Source: Treponema sp.
GTDB taxonomy: Bacteria > Spirochaetota > Spirochaetia > Treponematales > Treponemataceae
Length of the DNA stretch: 64,000 bases
Direction: 5' to 3'
Assembly (NCBI GenBank): GCA_017549025.1
Contig: JAFYWB010000037.1
Coordinates: 17,412-81,411, forward strand
Of the stretch, positions 50,086 to 59,317 are shown in pieces. Position 1 is the stretch's first letter, and every line of letters starts with the position of its first letter. The translations under genes were made by a program, and so were the position numbers. Under the pieces are notes generated by a model. The model saw only the letters and a list, made by a program, of their open reading frames with translations, had not been told where the DNA came from and ran no database searches.

Positions 50086-51027
50086 ATGGATATCCGATTT
50101 TGGGGAGTGCGTGGGTCTGTTCCCACACCCCTTACAGGCCAGCAGGTTCAAGCAAAAATCGAGGCGGTAGTGCAGCGAATTTCACCTAGAGATATTGTTT
50201 CTCTCGATGCTCGTGAGCGTTTTCTTGCCTCTCTTCCTCCATCAATCTTTGGAACCGTTGGAGGAAACACCTCCTGCATGGAAATTCGTGACAGTCAGGG
50301 AAATGTGTGTATTCTTGATGCTGGTACTGGTTTGCGTGAATTTGGAAAGCGAGGAATTCCTGCTCCAGACAATACCTACCATATCCTGTTGTCTCATTTC
50401 CACTGGGATCATATCCAAGGATTGCCCTTCCTTGATCAGGCATATATGAAAAACTGTAAGATTATTTTTTACTCCGTTTTTCCTTATGCCAAGCAGTTGC
50501 TTTCCCGCCAGATGGATTTGCCCTATTTCCCTGTGCAGTTTGACACTGGTTTCTTCGCAGACATTTCCTTTCAGCAGATTAAGCCAGGGGTTCCCTTCCA
50601 AATTGGAGCCTTTACCATTGTGGCCAAGAAAATGTCCCATCCTGGTAACTCCTATGCCTATTCCTTTGTGGAAGGGGATAAGAAGGTGATTTACGCCACA
50701 GATGTGGAGCTGTCCAGTGCCGACTTTGACAATTCTGAGGCTAACGTTTCCTACTTCACTGATGCCAACGCCATTATTCTTGATACCCAGTACACTGTAG
50801 AAGAGGCCCTGTACAAGGCTAACTGGGGACATTCAGCCTTTTCTTTGGCGGTAGATTTTGCCACAAAGTGGAATATCAAGAAGATGTATTTATTCCACCA
50901 TGAGCCCACCTATGACGACAAGAAGCTGAATTCCATCCTTCAGTCTGCCCAGTGGTATGCTCAGTATGTGGCTAATACCGACATGGAGCTCTATCTTGCT
51001 CAGGAAGGGCTCAGCTTTAGTATATGA
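50086..51027 (+). CDS. MBL-fold metallo-hydrolase
   Basis: The 313-residue protein begins MDIRFWGVRGS and continues with GGNTSCMEI, ILDAGTGLREFG and the metal site LSHFHWDHIQGLPF near residue 106, a metallo-beta-lactamase signature (HxHxDH). Further ligands are suggested by MSHPGNSYAY near 185 and TDVELS. This branch groups with cytoplasmic phosphodiesterases and PqqB-like hydrolases of unknown substrate. AGGAGGG precedes the ATG. The gene overlaps the next small ORF as ATGA. Confidence 0.9.
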   Translation: MDIRFWGVRGSVPTPLTGQQVQAKIEAVVQRISPRDIVSLDARERFLASLPPSIFGTVGGNTSCMEIRDSQGNVCILDAGTGLREFGKRGIPAPDNTYHILLSHFHWDHIQGLPFLDQAYMKNCKIIFYSVFPYAKQLLSRQMDLPYFPVQFDTGFFADISFQQIKPGVPFQIGAFTIVAKKMSHPGNSYAYSFVEGDKKVIYATDVELSSADFDNSEANVSYFTDANAIILDTQYTVEEALYKANWGHSAFSLAVDFATKWNIKKMYLFHHEPTYDDKKLNSILQSAQWYAQYVANTDMELYLAQEGLSFSI

Positions 51028-51212
51028 ACGAGTCAGAAAAAGACCCCATGGTTTTTACCTATACGTTTACTCCCCAGGAAACAGCAATCCTTGCTCGGTA
51101 TATCCGCTGGCAGGGGTTGCCCGATGGCTTGGAGCGCTTTAGTGCCACTATCTTCAATACCGTGTACAATGCCATGACTATTGATGATGTGGAGCAATTC
51201 TTCAATACTTAA
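51024..51212 (+). CDS. Unknown 62-residue protein
   Basis: The small product starts at an ATGA overlap with the MBL gene, which supports it as a real gene. It is acidic, soluble, without cysteines or membrane segments, with the C-terminal half predicted helical (FSATIFNTVYNAMTIDDVEQFF). I recognise no family. Its tight coupling to the hydrolase suggests a partner or regulator role, as inference only. Confidence 0.6.
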   Translation: MNESEKDPMVFTYTFTPQETAILARYIRWQGLPDGLERFSATIFNTVYNAMTIDDVEQFFNT

Positions 51213-51214
51213 AT

Positions 51215-51243
51215 TTGTTATCCACTGATTTTTTCGTTATATT
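51215..51243 (+). promoter_or_regulatory. Candidate promoter of mltG-dnaG-rpoD
   Basis: TTGTTA (51215-51220), a 17-base spacer and TATATT (51238-51243). Transcription should start near 51250, almost at the GTG start codon at 51253, which would exclude the GGAG at 51244-51247 from the transcript. A DnaA-box-like TTATCCACT (51218-51226) overlaps the -35 region. Confidence 0.5.
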
Positions 51244-51252
51244 GGAGTTGTT

Positions 51253-52290
51253 GTGATACGAAAAATCTTGCTTACCTGTCTTGTTATTTTTGTAGCCCTT
51301 GTTTTGATTCTTGGAGGAATTGGAGCTGGCTGGTGGGTTTTGTCTCAAAGGCCTGTGGCTCAGGACCAGGTATCTGCCATTTCCTATAAGCTAGAGGTTC
51401 CCTCTGGTACAGGAATCAGAACGGTGGCAGCCCAACTAGAATCAGAAAATATTATCCGTTCTCAGCTTGTTTTTTATCTTCTGGCCAGAAAGGAAAATTT
51501 GCAGCTGAAGGCTGGTGTTTATGAGATTCAATCTTCCCTGAATCTGTCGGAGATTTTCGAGATATTGGAGTCTGGGCGGCAGGAGCATCTTGTGGTGAGC
51601 ATTCCTGAGGGGCTGACCCTTTCCAAGGTAGCGACTCTTTTGGAGGACAAGGAGGTGGTTTCTGCTCAGGATTTTATGGATGCAGCTAAAAATCCTGTTT
51701 TACTGGCGGAATATCATGTTCCTGCCAACAGCTTTGAAGGCTATCTTTTTCCCGACACCTATTATTTTATTCCAGGGATGAAGGCTGAAGCGGTGGTTCG
51801 TATGCTGGTGGACACCTTTTATAAAAAGATTTCCAGTATAGATGGTTTGTCCCAGCTTTCTGCTCAGGAATTATTCGATGTGGTGCGTCTTGCCTCTATC
51901 GTGGAGCGGGAATATCAGGTTGCCCGTGAAGCCCCTCTTATTGCCAGTGTCTTTAAAAATCGGCTGGATAGAAATATCGGCTTATATTCCTGCGCCACAG
52001 TGGTATACATTATCACGGAGATTGAAGGTCGGCCCCACCCAGAAATTGTTACCAACAAGGACTTAAAGCTGGATAGTCCCTATAATACTTACATGTGGGC
52101 AGGCTTACCGCCTGGCCCCATCTCCAATCCAGGCCTTGTTGCCTTGAATGCCGCAGCAAATCCACCGGAAACACCTTATTTCTATTTCCGAGTAACCAAT
52201 GCTGGAGACGGTAGCCACCATTTTTCAGAAGGCTTTGAGGAGCACATCGAAGTGGGGCAGCTGTACACCAAACGGGCGGCAGGTAATTAA
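51253..52290 (+). CDS. mltG: Endolytic murein transglycosylase MltG
   Basis: MltG (YceG) cuts nascent peptidoglycan strands in the inner membrane and sets glycan chain length. The 345-residue protein has an N-terminal membrane anchor (about residues 5-30), a LysM-like segment with YLLARKENLQLKAGVYEI near 75-92, the FEGYLFPDTYYF motif near 158, and the catalytic ASIVEREYQVAREAP near 215, including the active-site Glu. SPYNTYMWAGLPPGPISNPG near 275 is another hallmark. The start is GTG at 51253. The last base is shared with the dnaG ATG (TAATG). It probably forms one unit with dnaG and rpoD. Confidence 0.95.
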   Translation: MIRKILLTCLVIFVALVLILGGIGAGWWVLSQRPVAQDQVSAISYKLEVPSGTGIRTVAAQLESENIIRSQLVFYLLARKENLQLKAGVYEIQSSLNLSEIFEILESGRQEHLVVSIPEGLTLSKVATLLEDKEVVSAQDFMDAAKNPVLLAEYHVPANSFEGYLFPDTYYFIPGMKAEAVVRMLVDTFYKKISSIDGLSQLSAQELFDVVRLASIVEREYQVAREAPLIASVFKNRLDRNIGLYSCATVVYIITEIEGRPHPEIVTNKDLKLDSPYNTYMWAGLPPGPISNPGLVALNAAANPPETPYFYFRVTNAGDGSHHFSEGFEEHIEVGQLYTKRAAGN

Positions 52291-54083
52291 TGAAGGGCTG
52301 GATTTCTGAGTCTACAATCCAGCAGGTTATGGAGCGGGTGGATATGCCTGCTCTTATTGGTGAGTACACTCGACTGGAGCGCCGTGGAGATGAGTGGTGG
52401 GGCTGCTGTCCCTTTCACACAGAAAAAACTCCATCCTTTAGCGTGGTTCCCAGCAAGGGCATGTACTATTGCTTCGGTTGCCATGAAGGTGGCAGTGCCA
52501 TCGACTTTGTAAAGAATGTGGAGCGCCTGTCCTTTCCAGAGGCGGTGGTCTTTTTAGCAAAGCATGCGGGGGTAGAGGTTGTTTATTCTGGTACCCATCA
52601 GGTGCAGGAAGAGGACACTTCCCTCAAGGATAAGTTTATTGACTTGTATACCCGTGTTGCAGGCTCCTATCACTATTGTCTTGTCTCAACTGTAGAGGGG
52701 AAATTTGCCCTAGACTATATTTTAAATCGTGGTATCACCATGGATACCATTCAAAAATTCCAGCTGGGCTATTCTCCTGCAAATCGTTATTGGCTCAAAA
52801 AATTTCTCCGTAGCAAAAACTACAGCGATGGATTTTTGAACGACTCTGGCCTTTTTTCCAAAAAATATCCGGACATTTCTTTTTTCAGCAATAGGCTCAT
52901 GTTTCCCATTGGAGACCGGCAGGGACGAACTGTGGCCTTTGGTGGGCGCTTGCTAGAGGGCGAGGGTCCAAAATACATAAACTCTGGAGATTTGCTCCAG
53001 TACCAGAAGGGAAAGACCTTGTACGGCTTTCACCTTGCCCGACAAAGCATTCGTAAAGAAAAAGCGGTTATCTTTTGCGAAGGCTACATGGACGTGTTGG
53101 CCTACCATCAATGTGGTTTAACCCATGCAGTGGCGCCCCTGGGAACAGCCCTTACCCAAGACCAAATAAAGCTGGTGCAGCCCTTTGTGGAGGAAATCTT
53201 CCTGTCCTTTGACTCAGACAGAGCGGGGCGGGATGCTACCTGGAAGGCCATTCTCATGTGTCGTCAGGCCGATATTCCCGTGCGTATCATTTCCTTGGAG
53301 GGAGGAAAGGATCCAGCAGAAATTATGGTGAATTTTGGAGCCGAAGTATTGACAGAATCTGTAAATAGGTCTAAAATTGATGGCGATTATTTGTTATCTT
53401 TTTTGGCGACAGAACATCAAATAGAGACCCCAGAGGGGAAAACAAAAGCTGCATTGGCATTCTTTCCATACATTGATGCGCTTAAATCTGATATACAAAG
53501 AGAATCATGGTTAGCACGTTTGTGTCAAGTGCTGAATCTGAATATAGAGGCTGTAAAAAAGGATTTTTCCAATCGTGTTGCAGCTGAGTCTCGGGTTCAG
53601 GGACATGGAGAAGAGGTTCGGGACGCCAAGCCTCCCCAGATACGGCTGAATGCGGAATTGCGTTCTGTGTTGGCTGTGGTGGCAAACTTAGACACCTACG
53701 GTTTGATGAGGTCAAGTCTATCGCCGGAGGACTTTGAGGATCCGGTGGCTAGGGAATTATTCATTATCCTGGAAGAATGTTATAGGGAAGAATCAGTCCT
53801 ACATGGTAGTGTACTGGCAAAATGCAGCAATGAGCAATTAAAAAGTCTAGTTGCCCGAGTTATTACCTCTGGCGAATATTCGGATAATCATGAAAAGGTT
53901 ATCGAAGACAGTATTCGTCACATCAAGAGAAATAGCCTTGAGCGCAAACGTAGTCGCCTGCTGAACAAAATCCGCCAGTTAAGTACTTCCGCCACCACCT
54001 ATGAGGAACAGAGGCTTCTTGAGGAATTGATTTCCGAGAAGATGAATATTGATTTTGAACTAGATAGTAAGGATGCACACTGA
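52290..54083 (+). CDS. dnaG: DNA primase
   Basis: DnaG makes RNA primers for replication. The 597-residue protein has the N-terminal zinc finger of the CHC2 type ([12 protein letters not shown] near residue 35, CFGCHEGG near 59). The catalytic core includes [22 protein letters not shown] near 205-225, the TOPRIM motif [15 protein letters not shown] near 263, and [12 protein letters not shown] (metal-binding DxD) near 310. The C-terminal helicase-binding part is present but divergent. It overlaps mltG by one base and rpoD as TGATG, so the macromolecular-synthesis operon logic (primase with sigma factor) is kept, while rpsU is absent. Confidence 0.96.
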   Translation: MKGWISESTIQQVMERVDMPALIGEYTRLERRGDEWWGCCPFHTEKTPSFSVVPSKGMYYCFGCHEGGSAIDFVKNVERLSFPEAVVFLAKHAGVEVVYSGTHQVQEEDTSLKDKFIDLYTRVAGSYHYCLVSTVEGKFALDYILNRGITMDTIQKFQLGYSPANRYWLKKFLRSKNYSDGFLNDSGLFSKKYPDISFFSNRLMFPIGDRQGRTVAFGGRLLEGEGPKYINSGDLLQYQKGKTLYGFHLARQSIRKEKAVIFCEGYMDVLAYHQCGLTHAVAPLGTALTQDQIKLVQPFVEEIFLSFDSDRAGRDATWKAILMCRQADIPVRIISLEGGKDPAEIMVNFGAEVLTESVNRSKIDGDYLLSFLATEHQIETPEGKTKAALAFFPYIDALKSDIQRESWLARLCQVLNLNIEAVKKDFSNRVAAESRVQGHGEEVRDAKPPQIRLNAELRSVLAVVANLDTYGLMRSSLSPEDFEDPVARELFIILEECYREESVLHGSVLAKCSNEQLKSLVARVITSGEYSDNHEKVIEDSIRHIKRNSLERKRSRLLNKIRQLSTSATTYEEQRLLEELISEKMNIDFELDSKDAH

Positions 54084-55873
54084 TGGACGAACTGGATTCG
54101 GCTATTGAAAAACTGATTGAGTATAGCAAGGAAAAGCGTTCCATTTCTTGGGATGAATTGAATGGGATGTTGCCTTCTGAAATTTTGAACTCTGACAAAA
54201 TGGAAGTGGTTTTGTCAGAGTTGGCAAAAAACAACATCCAGCTGGAAGATGATACCGACGAACTGGACAAGGTTGAAGATGACGACGACTTTGTTCTTGA
54301 TTCAGATGATGACGATGAGGGTGTTCAAGATGAGGATGCCCAGAAGGTTGCTGATGAAGACAGCGGAAAGAAGCGCCTTATTTCTGGAGACAAGGACTCT
54401 GGCGGTGATGATCCTGTTCGTTTGTATCTTCGAGAAATCGGTAAGGAAAACCTTCTAACTGCCGAGCAGGAAGTTGAGCTTTCCAAGAAGATGGAAGACG
54501 GCGAGAATATCATCAAGGATGTTATCAAAAAGTCTGGAATCTTGATTCCTGAGTTCTACAACATCGGTGTAAAGGCTTTTTCCCGTATTGATATTCAGCC
54601 TGGTCGCAACAGAAAGGAAATCAACGAGGAGATGACCGAAAAGCGTCGTCTCAAGACCTGCTATAGTGAATACATCAAGCCTGTTTTTGCAGACATGAAG
54701 GCTTACATGCAGCTGAAAAAGCAGCTGTATGAAACAGACCAAACAAACCAGATTTTCAATGATCCCCAGCTGGTGGCCTTGCGAGAAAAAATAATGGTTT
54801 CTCTCCAGAGTGTTGAAATCCAGTCCGAGGAAATCGAGCGTTTTTCTTCACGGTTCTTGGATGCAACTCGTCGTATTAGCGAATACCGCAACCGTCAGGA
54901 CAAGAAGGCCAAGGAGCTACGCATTACCGACTTCAGTGATTTAAGAAGCTTGGGAAAGCGTATTGCAATGAAATCCGAGCGGGCCAAACTGGAAGCCGAC
55001 TTGGGAATTTCCGCTGACGAGATTCGTGAGATTTACACTCAGATTCAGAAAATTAGCCGTAAGCTCAGAAAGCTTGAGTATGAGTTTGAAAATGACGTTT
55101 CTGAAATCATTTCCATGTCAAAGGAAATCAACCGTGGACGCCGCATGATGAAGGAGGCTAAGAATCGGCTCATCAATGCAAACCTGCGTCTTGTTGTTTC
55201 TATTGCAAAGAAATATACCAACCGTGGCTTGCAGTTCTTTGATTTGGTGCAGGAAGGAAATATTGGTCTTATTAAGGCGGTAGAAAAGTTCGAGTACCGC
55301 AAAGGATATAAATTCTCCACCTACGCAACCTGGTGGATTCGTCAGGCTATTACCAGAAGCATTTCTGACCAGGCCCGAACCATCCGTGTTCCTGTTCACA
55401 TGATTGAACAGATTAACAAGGTGGTGCGTGAATCCCGCCAGCTGATGCAGAAGTTTGGACGTGAGCCTACTGACGAGGAAATCGCCTTGCAGCTGGGTTG
55501 GCCCGTTTCTCGTGTAAAGCAGGTGAAGAACGTAGCCCGTGAACCAATTTCCTTGGAAACACCTATCGGAGAGGAGGAGGATTCCTCACTGGGAGACTTT
55601 ATCGAGGACAAGGACGTGGAGAATCCCGCATCCAAGACAGCATACACCATGCTGCAGGATCACCTTCACACCATTTTGGCTACCTTGCCTCCCAGAGAGC
55701 AGGAGGTTCTCAAAATGCGTTTTGGACTGGACGATGGTTTCTCCCTCACCTTGGAGGAGGTTGGTCTGTACTTTGACGTTACCAGAGAGCGTATCCGTCA
55801 GATTGAGGCAAAGGCATTGCGTCGTTTGCGCCATCCACGTCGTTCTGGTGGCTTGCGGGATTATATGGATTAA
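54083..55873 (+). CDS. rpoD: Primary sigma factor RpoD (sigma70)
   Basis: The housekeeping sigma factor directs RNA polymerase to -35/-10 promoters. The 596-residue protein has an N-terminal region 1.1-like segment, a highly acidic Asp-rich stretch (about residues 55-90), region 1.2 ([16 protein letters not shown] near 110), a non-conserved insert (about 140-340), region 2 ([39 protein letters not shown] near 373-410 with the -10-reading [14 protein letters not shown]), and region 4.2 ([28 protein letters not shown]) at the end. It matches the TTGACA/TATAAT-type promoters seen across the window. It overlaps dnaG by one base. Confidence 0.97.
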   Translation: MDELDSAIEKLIEYSKEKRSISWDELNGMLPSEILNSDKMEVVLSELAKNNIQLEDDTDELDKVEDDDDFVLDSDDDDEGVQDEDAQKVADEDSGKKRLISGDKDSGGDDPVRLYLREIGKENLLTAEQEVELSKKMEDGENIIKDVIKKSGILIPEFYNIGVKAFSRIDIQPGRNRKEINEEMTEKRRLKTCYSEYIKPVFADMKAYMQLKKQLYETDQTNQIFNDPQLVALREKIMVSLQSVEIQSEEIERFSSRFLDATRRISEYRNRQDKKAKELRITDFSDLRSLGKRIAMKSERAKLEADLGISADEIREIYTQIQKISRKLRKLEYEFENDVSEIISMSKEINRGRRMMKEAKNRLINANLRLVVSIAKKYTNRGLQFFDLVQEGNIGLIKAVEKFEYRKGYKFSTYATWWIRQAITRSISDQARTIRVPVHMIEQINKVVRESRQLMQKFGREPTDEEIALQLGWPVSRVKQVKNVAREPISLETPIGEEEDSSLGDFIEDKDVENPASKTAYTMLQDHLHTILATLPPREQEVLKMRFGLDDGFSLTLEEVGLYFDVTRERIRQIEAKALRRLRHPRRSGGLRDYMD

Positions 55874-55899
55874 TGCTGGCAGCCGCACGGCCTAGCTTT

Positions 55900-55914
55900 C
55901 ACAGCTGGGCTGTG
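55900..55914 (+). other. Small hairpin after rpoD without T-tract
   Basis: CACAGC (55900-55905), a TGG loop and GCTGTG (55909-55914) form a compact perfect hairpin 27 bases after the rpoD stop. There is no run of T residues, so it is more likely a 3'-end stabiliser or part of a Rho-type end than an intrinsic terminator. Confidence 0.45.
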
Positions 55915-55923
55915 GGGATATGC

Positions 55924-55952
55924 TAGACATTCCATCGATAATAGGATATAAA
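55924..55952 (+). promoter_or_regulatory. Promoter of the zinc-ribbon gene
   Basis: TAGACA (55924-55929), a 17-base spacer and TATAAA (55947-55952). The leader is about 30 bases and contains GAGGGG (55975-55980) nine bases before the ATG at 55990. Confidence 0.6.
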
Positions 55953-55989
55953 TTAAGTTTAGTATAGCTTTAGAAGAGGGGTTTTGTTC

Positions 55990-56841
55990 ATGGATATGAC
56001 CAATGTATTTGACAAACTTATCGCATTGCAGGAAATTCTTGCTGAAAAATATGAGATTGAGTCAAAGATAGAGAATGCTCCTAAGGATTTGGGCCTGCAG
56101 GATGAGCTGTTGGTTCGAATGAAGGAAGAATACATCAATATAAACACAGCCTACGAAGAGGTAAAGGCTAAGATTTCCAAGCTGAAGTTCGATTTAGACG
56201 AAGCTGTGGCAGCCCGTGAGCGGGGAGAGCGTGGAATGGACAACATTACCACTCACCGTGAATATGAGGCCTTGGACAAGGAAATCAAGGATGCCTCCGA
56301 AAAGGAAAGCCAGTTGCGGAAGGAATTGCAGACAGAGGAGCGCCATTTTGAGGATCTTTCTGCAAAGATGAGCCGCAAGGAACAAGATCTGGAAATGGGA
56401 AAGACAGAGCTGGAAGAAAAGAAGGCTTCTTGGGCCCGCAATGTAGATGCATATCAGGCTCAGCTGGAATCCCTGAAGATTCGTGAAGATGAAATTGTTC
56501 TAGATTTGGATCCAGAAATTGTGTTTAAGTTTAAACGAATTGTTCGAAATAAGCAGAACCGAGGTATTGTTGACGTTAAGGGCAATGTTTGTGATGGTTG
56601 TCACATGATTCTTCCTGCCCAGTTTGCTAATGAAGTTCATAAAGGTGAGGACATCGTATTCTGTCCTTACTGTAGCCGTATCTTGCATTATAAAGAGCAG
56701 GAAGAAGGAGATGAAACCTTCTTCAACTTTGATGATGCTGCTGGAAGCCTTGTTGATTTGGATGATGATGAATTTGACGAGGATATGGATGAGGACGAAG
56801 ACCAGGACGAAGTAAAAGAACTGGACGAGTACGAAGATTAA
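55990..56841 (+). CDS. Coiled-coil protein with C-terminal C4 zinc ribbon
   Basis: The 283-residue protein has a long alpha-helical coiled coil (about residues 5-170, rich in Glu, Lys and Leu), followed by a zinc ribbon with VCDGCHMILP near 200 and FCPYCSRIL near 223, then an Asp/Glu-rich tail. This layout is that of the widespread 'zinc ribbon domain-containing' (CsdL/Cdsz-like) family with no firm role; nucleic-acid binding is often assumed. The ATG at 55990 is preferred over an upstream in-frame TTG because of the ribosome-binding site. It lies between rpoD and rnpB, an order I recall from other treponemes. Confidence 0.85.
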   Translation: MDMTNVFDKLIALQEILAEKYEIESKIENAPKDLGLQDELLVRMKEEYININTAYEEVKAKISKLKFDLDEAVAARERGERGMDNITTHREYEALDKEIKDASEKESQLRKELQTEERHFEDLSAKMSRKEQDLEMGKTELEEKKASWARNVDAYQAQLESLKIREDEIVLDLDPEIVFKFKRIVRNKQNRGIVDVKGNVCDGCHMILPAQFANEVHKGEDIVFCPYCSRILHYKEQEEGDETFFNFDDAAGSLVDLDDDEFDEDMDEDEDQDEVKELDEYED

Positions 56842-56852
56842 TTTTGTTGATT

Positions 56853-57268
56853 GGGCAGAAAATATATGGTCGCTGTTTCCATGGCTCTATGGGGTCATGG
56901 AAAGAGAGGAAAGTCCGGGCTCCTTCGGAAAGGATGCCGGTTAACAACCGGGAGTAGCATTGGTGACGATGCTACTACAGAAAGCGCAGCAGAAAACAAA
57001 CCGCCTTGTTTACAAGGTAAGGGTGAAATGGTGGGGTAAGAGCCCACCGGGCAGACGGTAACGGATGTCGCAGGGCAAGCCTCGTCTGGAGCAAGACCAA
57101 GCAGTAGCTGTAACTCCGATAGGGAGGTGAATCCTTTGGGTTTACCTCCTCGGCTACGGGTAGGTTGCTGGAGATACAGGGAAATCTGTATCCTAGATAG
57201 ATGACCATGCTTGATGGTGGCTTTGGTTGCCATCAAGTGACAGAACCCGGCTTATTATATTTTCTGTC
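56853..57268 (+). ncRNA. rnpB: RNase P RNA (type A)
   Basis: RNase P RNA is the catalytic subunit that trims tRNA 5' ends. The universal core is present: GAGGAAAGTCCGGGCTCC at about 56906-56923 (P4 left strand), the AGATAGATGACC segment at about 57195, and ACAGAACCCGGCTTA (57240-57254, P4 right strand and 3' core). Helix P1 is formed by CAGAAAATATA (56856-56866) and TATATTTTCTG (57256-57266), which fixes the ends to within a few bases. TCTTTTTTTT follows P1, so P1 may double as the transcription terminator. I see no strong promoter in the 11-base gap after the zinc-ribbon gene, so it may be processed from a longer transcript. Confidence 0.97.
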
Positions 57269-57286
57269 TTTTTTTTGGGGAATTGG

Positions 57287-58252
57287 GTGGAACGTAAACA
57301 GAAGTCTACAACTCAGCAAAATATTTATCGACGCAAGAGTAAGTTTTTGCGCCGCTTGGTTGTATGCCTTATCGTTCTGGTAGTTTCAGCTCTCATTACC
57401 ATTCCCGTTCTGTATTTTATCAATCTAAAAAAAGAAGCTGCCGTTAACATGAATCAAATTTCGACCTTGTGGCAGGAAGGCAATTATCAAGAAGTATACG
57501 ATTTGACCAGAGGATTGTTGTTGGACAAGCCCTTTCATGCAATGACCTTGGCTTTTAACGGCTATTCAGGATTTTATCTTGCTGTCTCTGAAACTGATAC
57601 CTCTCTGGCTCAGTCTTACTTGGATACGGCCATCAATTCCCTCCGTTTGGCAGCTTTAAAAACTCGTGGAAATGCTCGTGCCCAGGTGCATTATATGCTG
57701 GGAAAGGCTTATTTCTACAAAAATACCCTTTCAGATTATCATTATTACAGCGATTTAGCGGTAAAATATCTTGCTTTGGCAAAGAATGAACAGTACGTGG
57801 CAGACGACATTCCAGAGTTGTTGGGACTGAGCTATGCCACCTTGGGACTAACAGAAAAAAGTATCGCCGCATTTACTGAAGCACTTTTAGTGCGAGAATC
57901 TGATATTTTGTTACTTTCTATTGCAGAACAGTATTATAAGAATAGTCAGTTGTCTGCTGCAAAGGCATATTTACATCGTATTTCCACCTCCACTGGTGAT
58001 GATACGGTGAGATTGAAAAGCATGTCCTTGTTGGGGCAGATTTATCTTGATGAAGATAATTTCGACGAAGCAGAACAAGAATATCGAGCAATGTTGGAAA
58101 TAAATCCAAACTATGCAGACGCAGTGTATGGTATTGGTGTAGTATACGAGAAGCGTGGTGAGCTGGTGAAGGCTCGTTCAGAATGGAGAAAGGTTCTTAA
58201 GCTGGACGTAAATCATCAGGGGGCATTATTGCGACTCGCTGAATATAAGTAA
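57287..58252 (+). CDS. Membrane-anchored TPR protein
   Basis: The 321-residue protein has a basic N-terminus (MERKQKSTTQQ), one membrane segment near residues 27-47 (LVVCLIVLVVSALITIPVLYFI), and then tetratricopeptide repeats to the end, for example PELLGLSYATLGLTEKSIAAFTEAL near 185-210 and AEQEYRAMLEINPNYADAVYGIGVVYEKRG near 265-295. TPR domains are protein-interaction scaffolds. I chose GTG 57287, preceded by GGGG at six bases; an in-frame ATG at 57227 would put the N-terminus inside rnpB. It precedes mreB by 19 bases, so it may be linked to the elongasome, as I recall from other treponemes. Confidence 0.85.
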   Translation: MERKQKSTTQQNIYRRKSKFLRRLVVCLIVLVVSALITIPVLYFINLKKEAAVNMNQISTLWQEGNYQEVYDLTRGLLLDKPFHAMTLAFNGYSGFYLAVSETDTSLAQSYLDTAINSLRLAALKTRGNARAQVHYMLGKAYFYKNTLSDYHYYSDLAVKYLALAKNEQYVADDIPELLGLSYATLGLTEKSIAAFTEALLVRESDILLLSIAEQYYKNSQLSAAKAYLHRISTSTGDDTVRLKSMSLLGQIYLDEDNFDEAEQEYRAMLEINPNYADAVYGIGVVYEKRGELVKARSEWRKVLKLDVNHQGALLRLAEYK

Positions 58253-58271
58253 CTAAGATAGGAGAAAATAT

Positions 58272-59309
58272 ATGGCTTTTTTTGATAAGTTTTCCACAGA
58301 TATTGGAATTGACTTGGGTACTTGCAATACTTTGATTTATGTACGTGGAAAGGGTATTGTAGTAAATGAGCCCTCTGTTGTGGCTGTGGAGCGTGGTACC
58401 AACCGTGTCGTAGCTGTAGGTGCCGAGGCTAAACGTATGCTTTGGAAGACTCCAGAGACCATCACTGCAATCCGTCCTTTGAAGGATGGTGTTATTGCTG
58501 ATATGGCCAGTACAGAGAAGATGATTCGTTACTTTATCTCCAAGATTGTTCCCCGTCACCAGGTGTTCAAATCCACCAGAATGAAGATTGGTATTCCCAC
58601 TTGTATTACAGAAGTGGAAAAGCACGCTGTAGAGGAGGCTGCTGTTAAGGCTGGTGCCAAGGAAGTTGAATGTATCGCTGAATCTTTGGCTTCTGCAATC
58701 GGTGCCCAGATTCCCATTGACGAGCCAGAAGGTCACATGGTTTGTGATATTGGTGGTGGAACAACAGAAGTATCTGTAATCTCCTTGGGTGGTATGGTTG
58801 TTACTAATGCTATCCGTCTTGGTGGAGATGAGTTTGACGAGTCCATCGTTAAGCATGTTCGCAGTGTTCACAACTTGATTATTGGTCAGCAGACTGCAGA
58901 ACGACTTAAAATCGAGATTGGAAATGCTGCTGCTGACAAGAGCATTGAAAAGATGGAAATCAAGGGAACCGACGCCATTACTGGTCTTCCTCGCCGTCTT
59001 GAAATTGACTCTGTAGAGGTTCGTGAAGCTTTGAAAGATCCTGTAACCCAGATTGTAGAGGTAATTAAGCGAACCTTGGGACAGACTCCACCAGAGCTTT
59101 CCGCTGACATTATCGAAAACGGAATTGTAATGACTGGCGGTGGTTCATTGCTGAAGGGCTTGCCAAAGCTTATTTCCAAGGAAACTGGTGTACCTGTTTT
59201 GTTGGTGGATAATCCTCAAGAATGTGTTGCCATCGGTGCTGGAAAGGCCTTTGAATTGTTTAGGGATATTTCCTCTGACAGAAGTATCTACGATAACCTG
59301 AACAACTAG
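58272..59309 (+). CDS. mreB: Rod-shape cytoskeletal protein MreB
   Basis: MreB is the bacterial actin that guides cell-wall synthesis along the cell cylinder. The 345-residue protein has the actin-fold phosphate loop [14 protein letters not shown] near residue 10, the second phosphate motif [15 protein letters not shown] near 158, and the adenosine loop [13 protein letters not shown] near 285. GGAG precedes the ATG. The length is standard. It heads mreB-mreC-mreD-mrdA-rodA, the complete elongasome gene set, each pair coupled or nearly so. Synonymous codon bias looks stronger than in neighbours, consistent with high expression. Confidence 0.98.
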   Translation: MAFFDKFSTDIGIDLGTCNTLIYVRGKGIVVNEPSVVAVERGTNRVVAVGAEAKRMLWKTPETITAIRPLKDGVIADMASTEKMIRYFISKIVPRHQVFKSTRMKIGIPTCITEVEKHAVEEAAVKAGAKEVECIAESLASAIGAQIPIDEPEGHMVCDIGGGTTEVSVISLGGMVVTNAIRLGGDEFDESIVKHVRSVHNLIIGQQTAERLKIEIGNAAADKSIEKMEIKGTDAITGLPRRLEIDSVEVREALKDPVTQIVEVIKRTLGQTPPELSADIIENGIVMTGGGSLLKGLPKLISKETGVPVLLVDNPQECVAIGAGKAFELFRDISSDRSIYDNLNN

Positions 59310-59317
59310 GTGCTTTC

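Noticed and set aside
51218..51226. DnaA-box-like TTATCCACT near dnaG
   Set aside because: A single near-match, with no second box, no dnaA/dnaN neighbours and no AT-rich unwinding element nearby, so no origin is claimed.
54240..54360. GAT-rich low-complexity repeat in rpoD, and a similar one at the end of the zinc-ribbon gene
   Set aside because: They encode Asp/Glu-rich linkers common in spirochaetal RpoD and acidic tails, and are not DNA repeats of independent interest.
57227..57286. In-frame ATG extension of the TPR protein
   Set aside because: It would place the start inside the conserved 3' core of RNase P RNA; GTG 57287 has a plausible ribosome-binding site.
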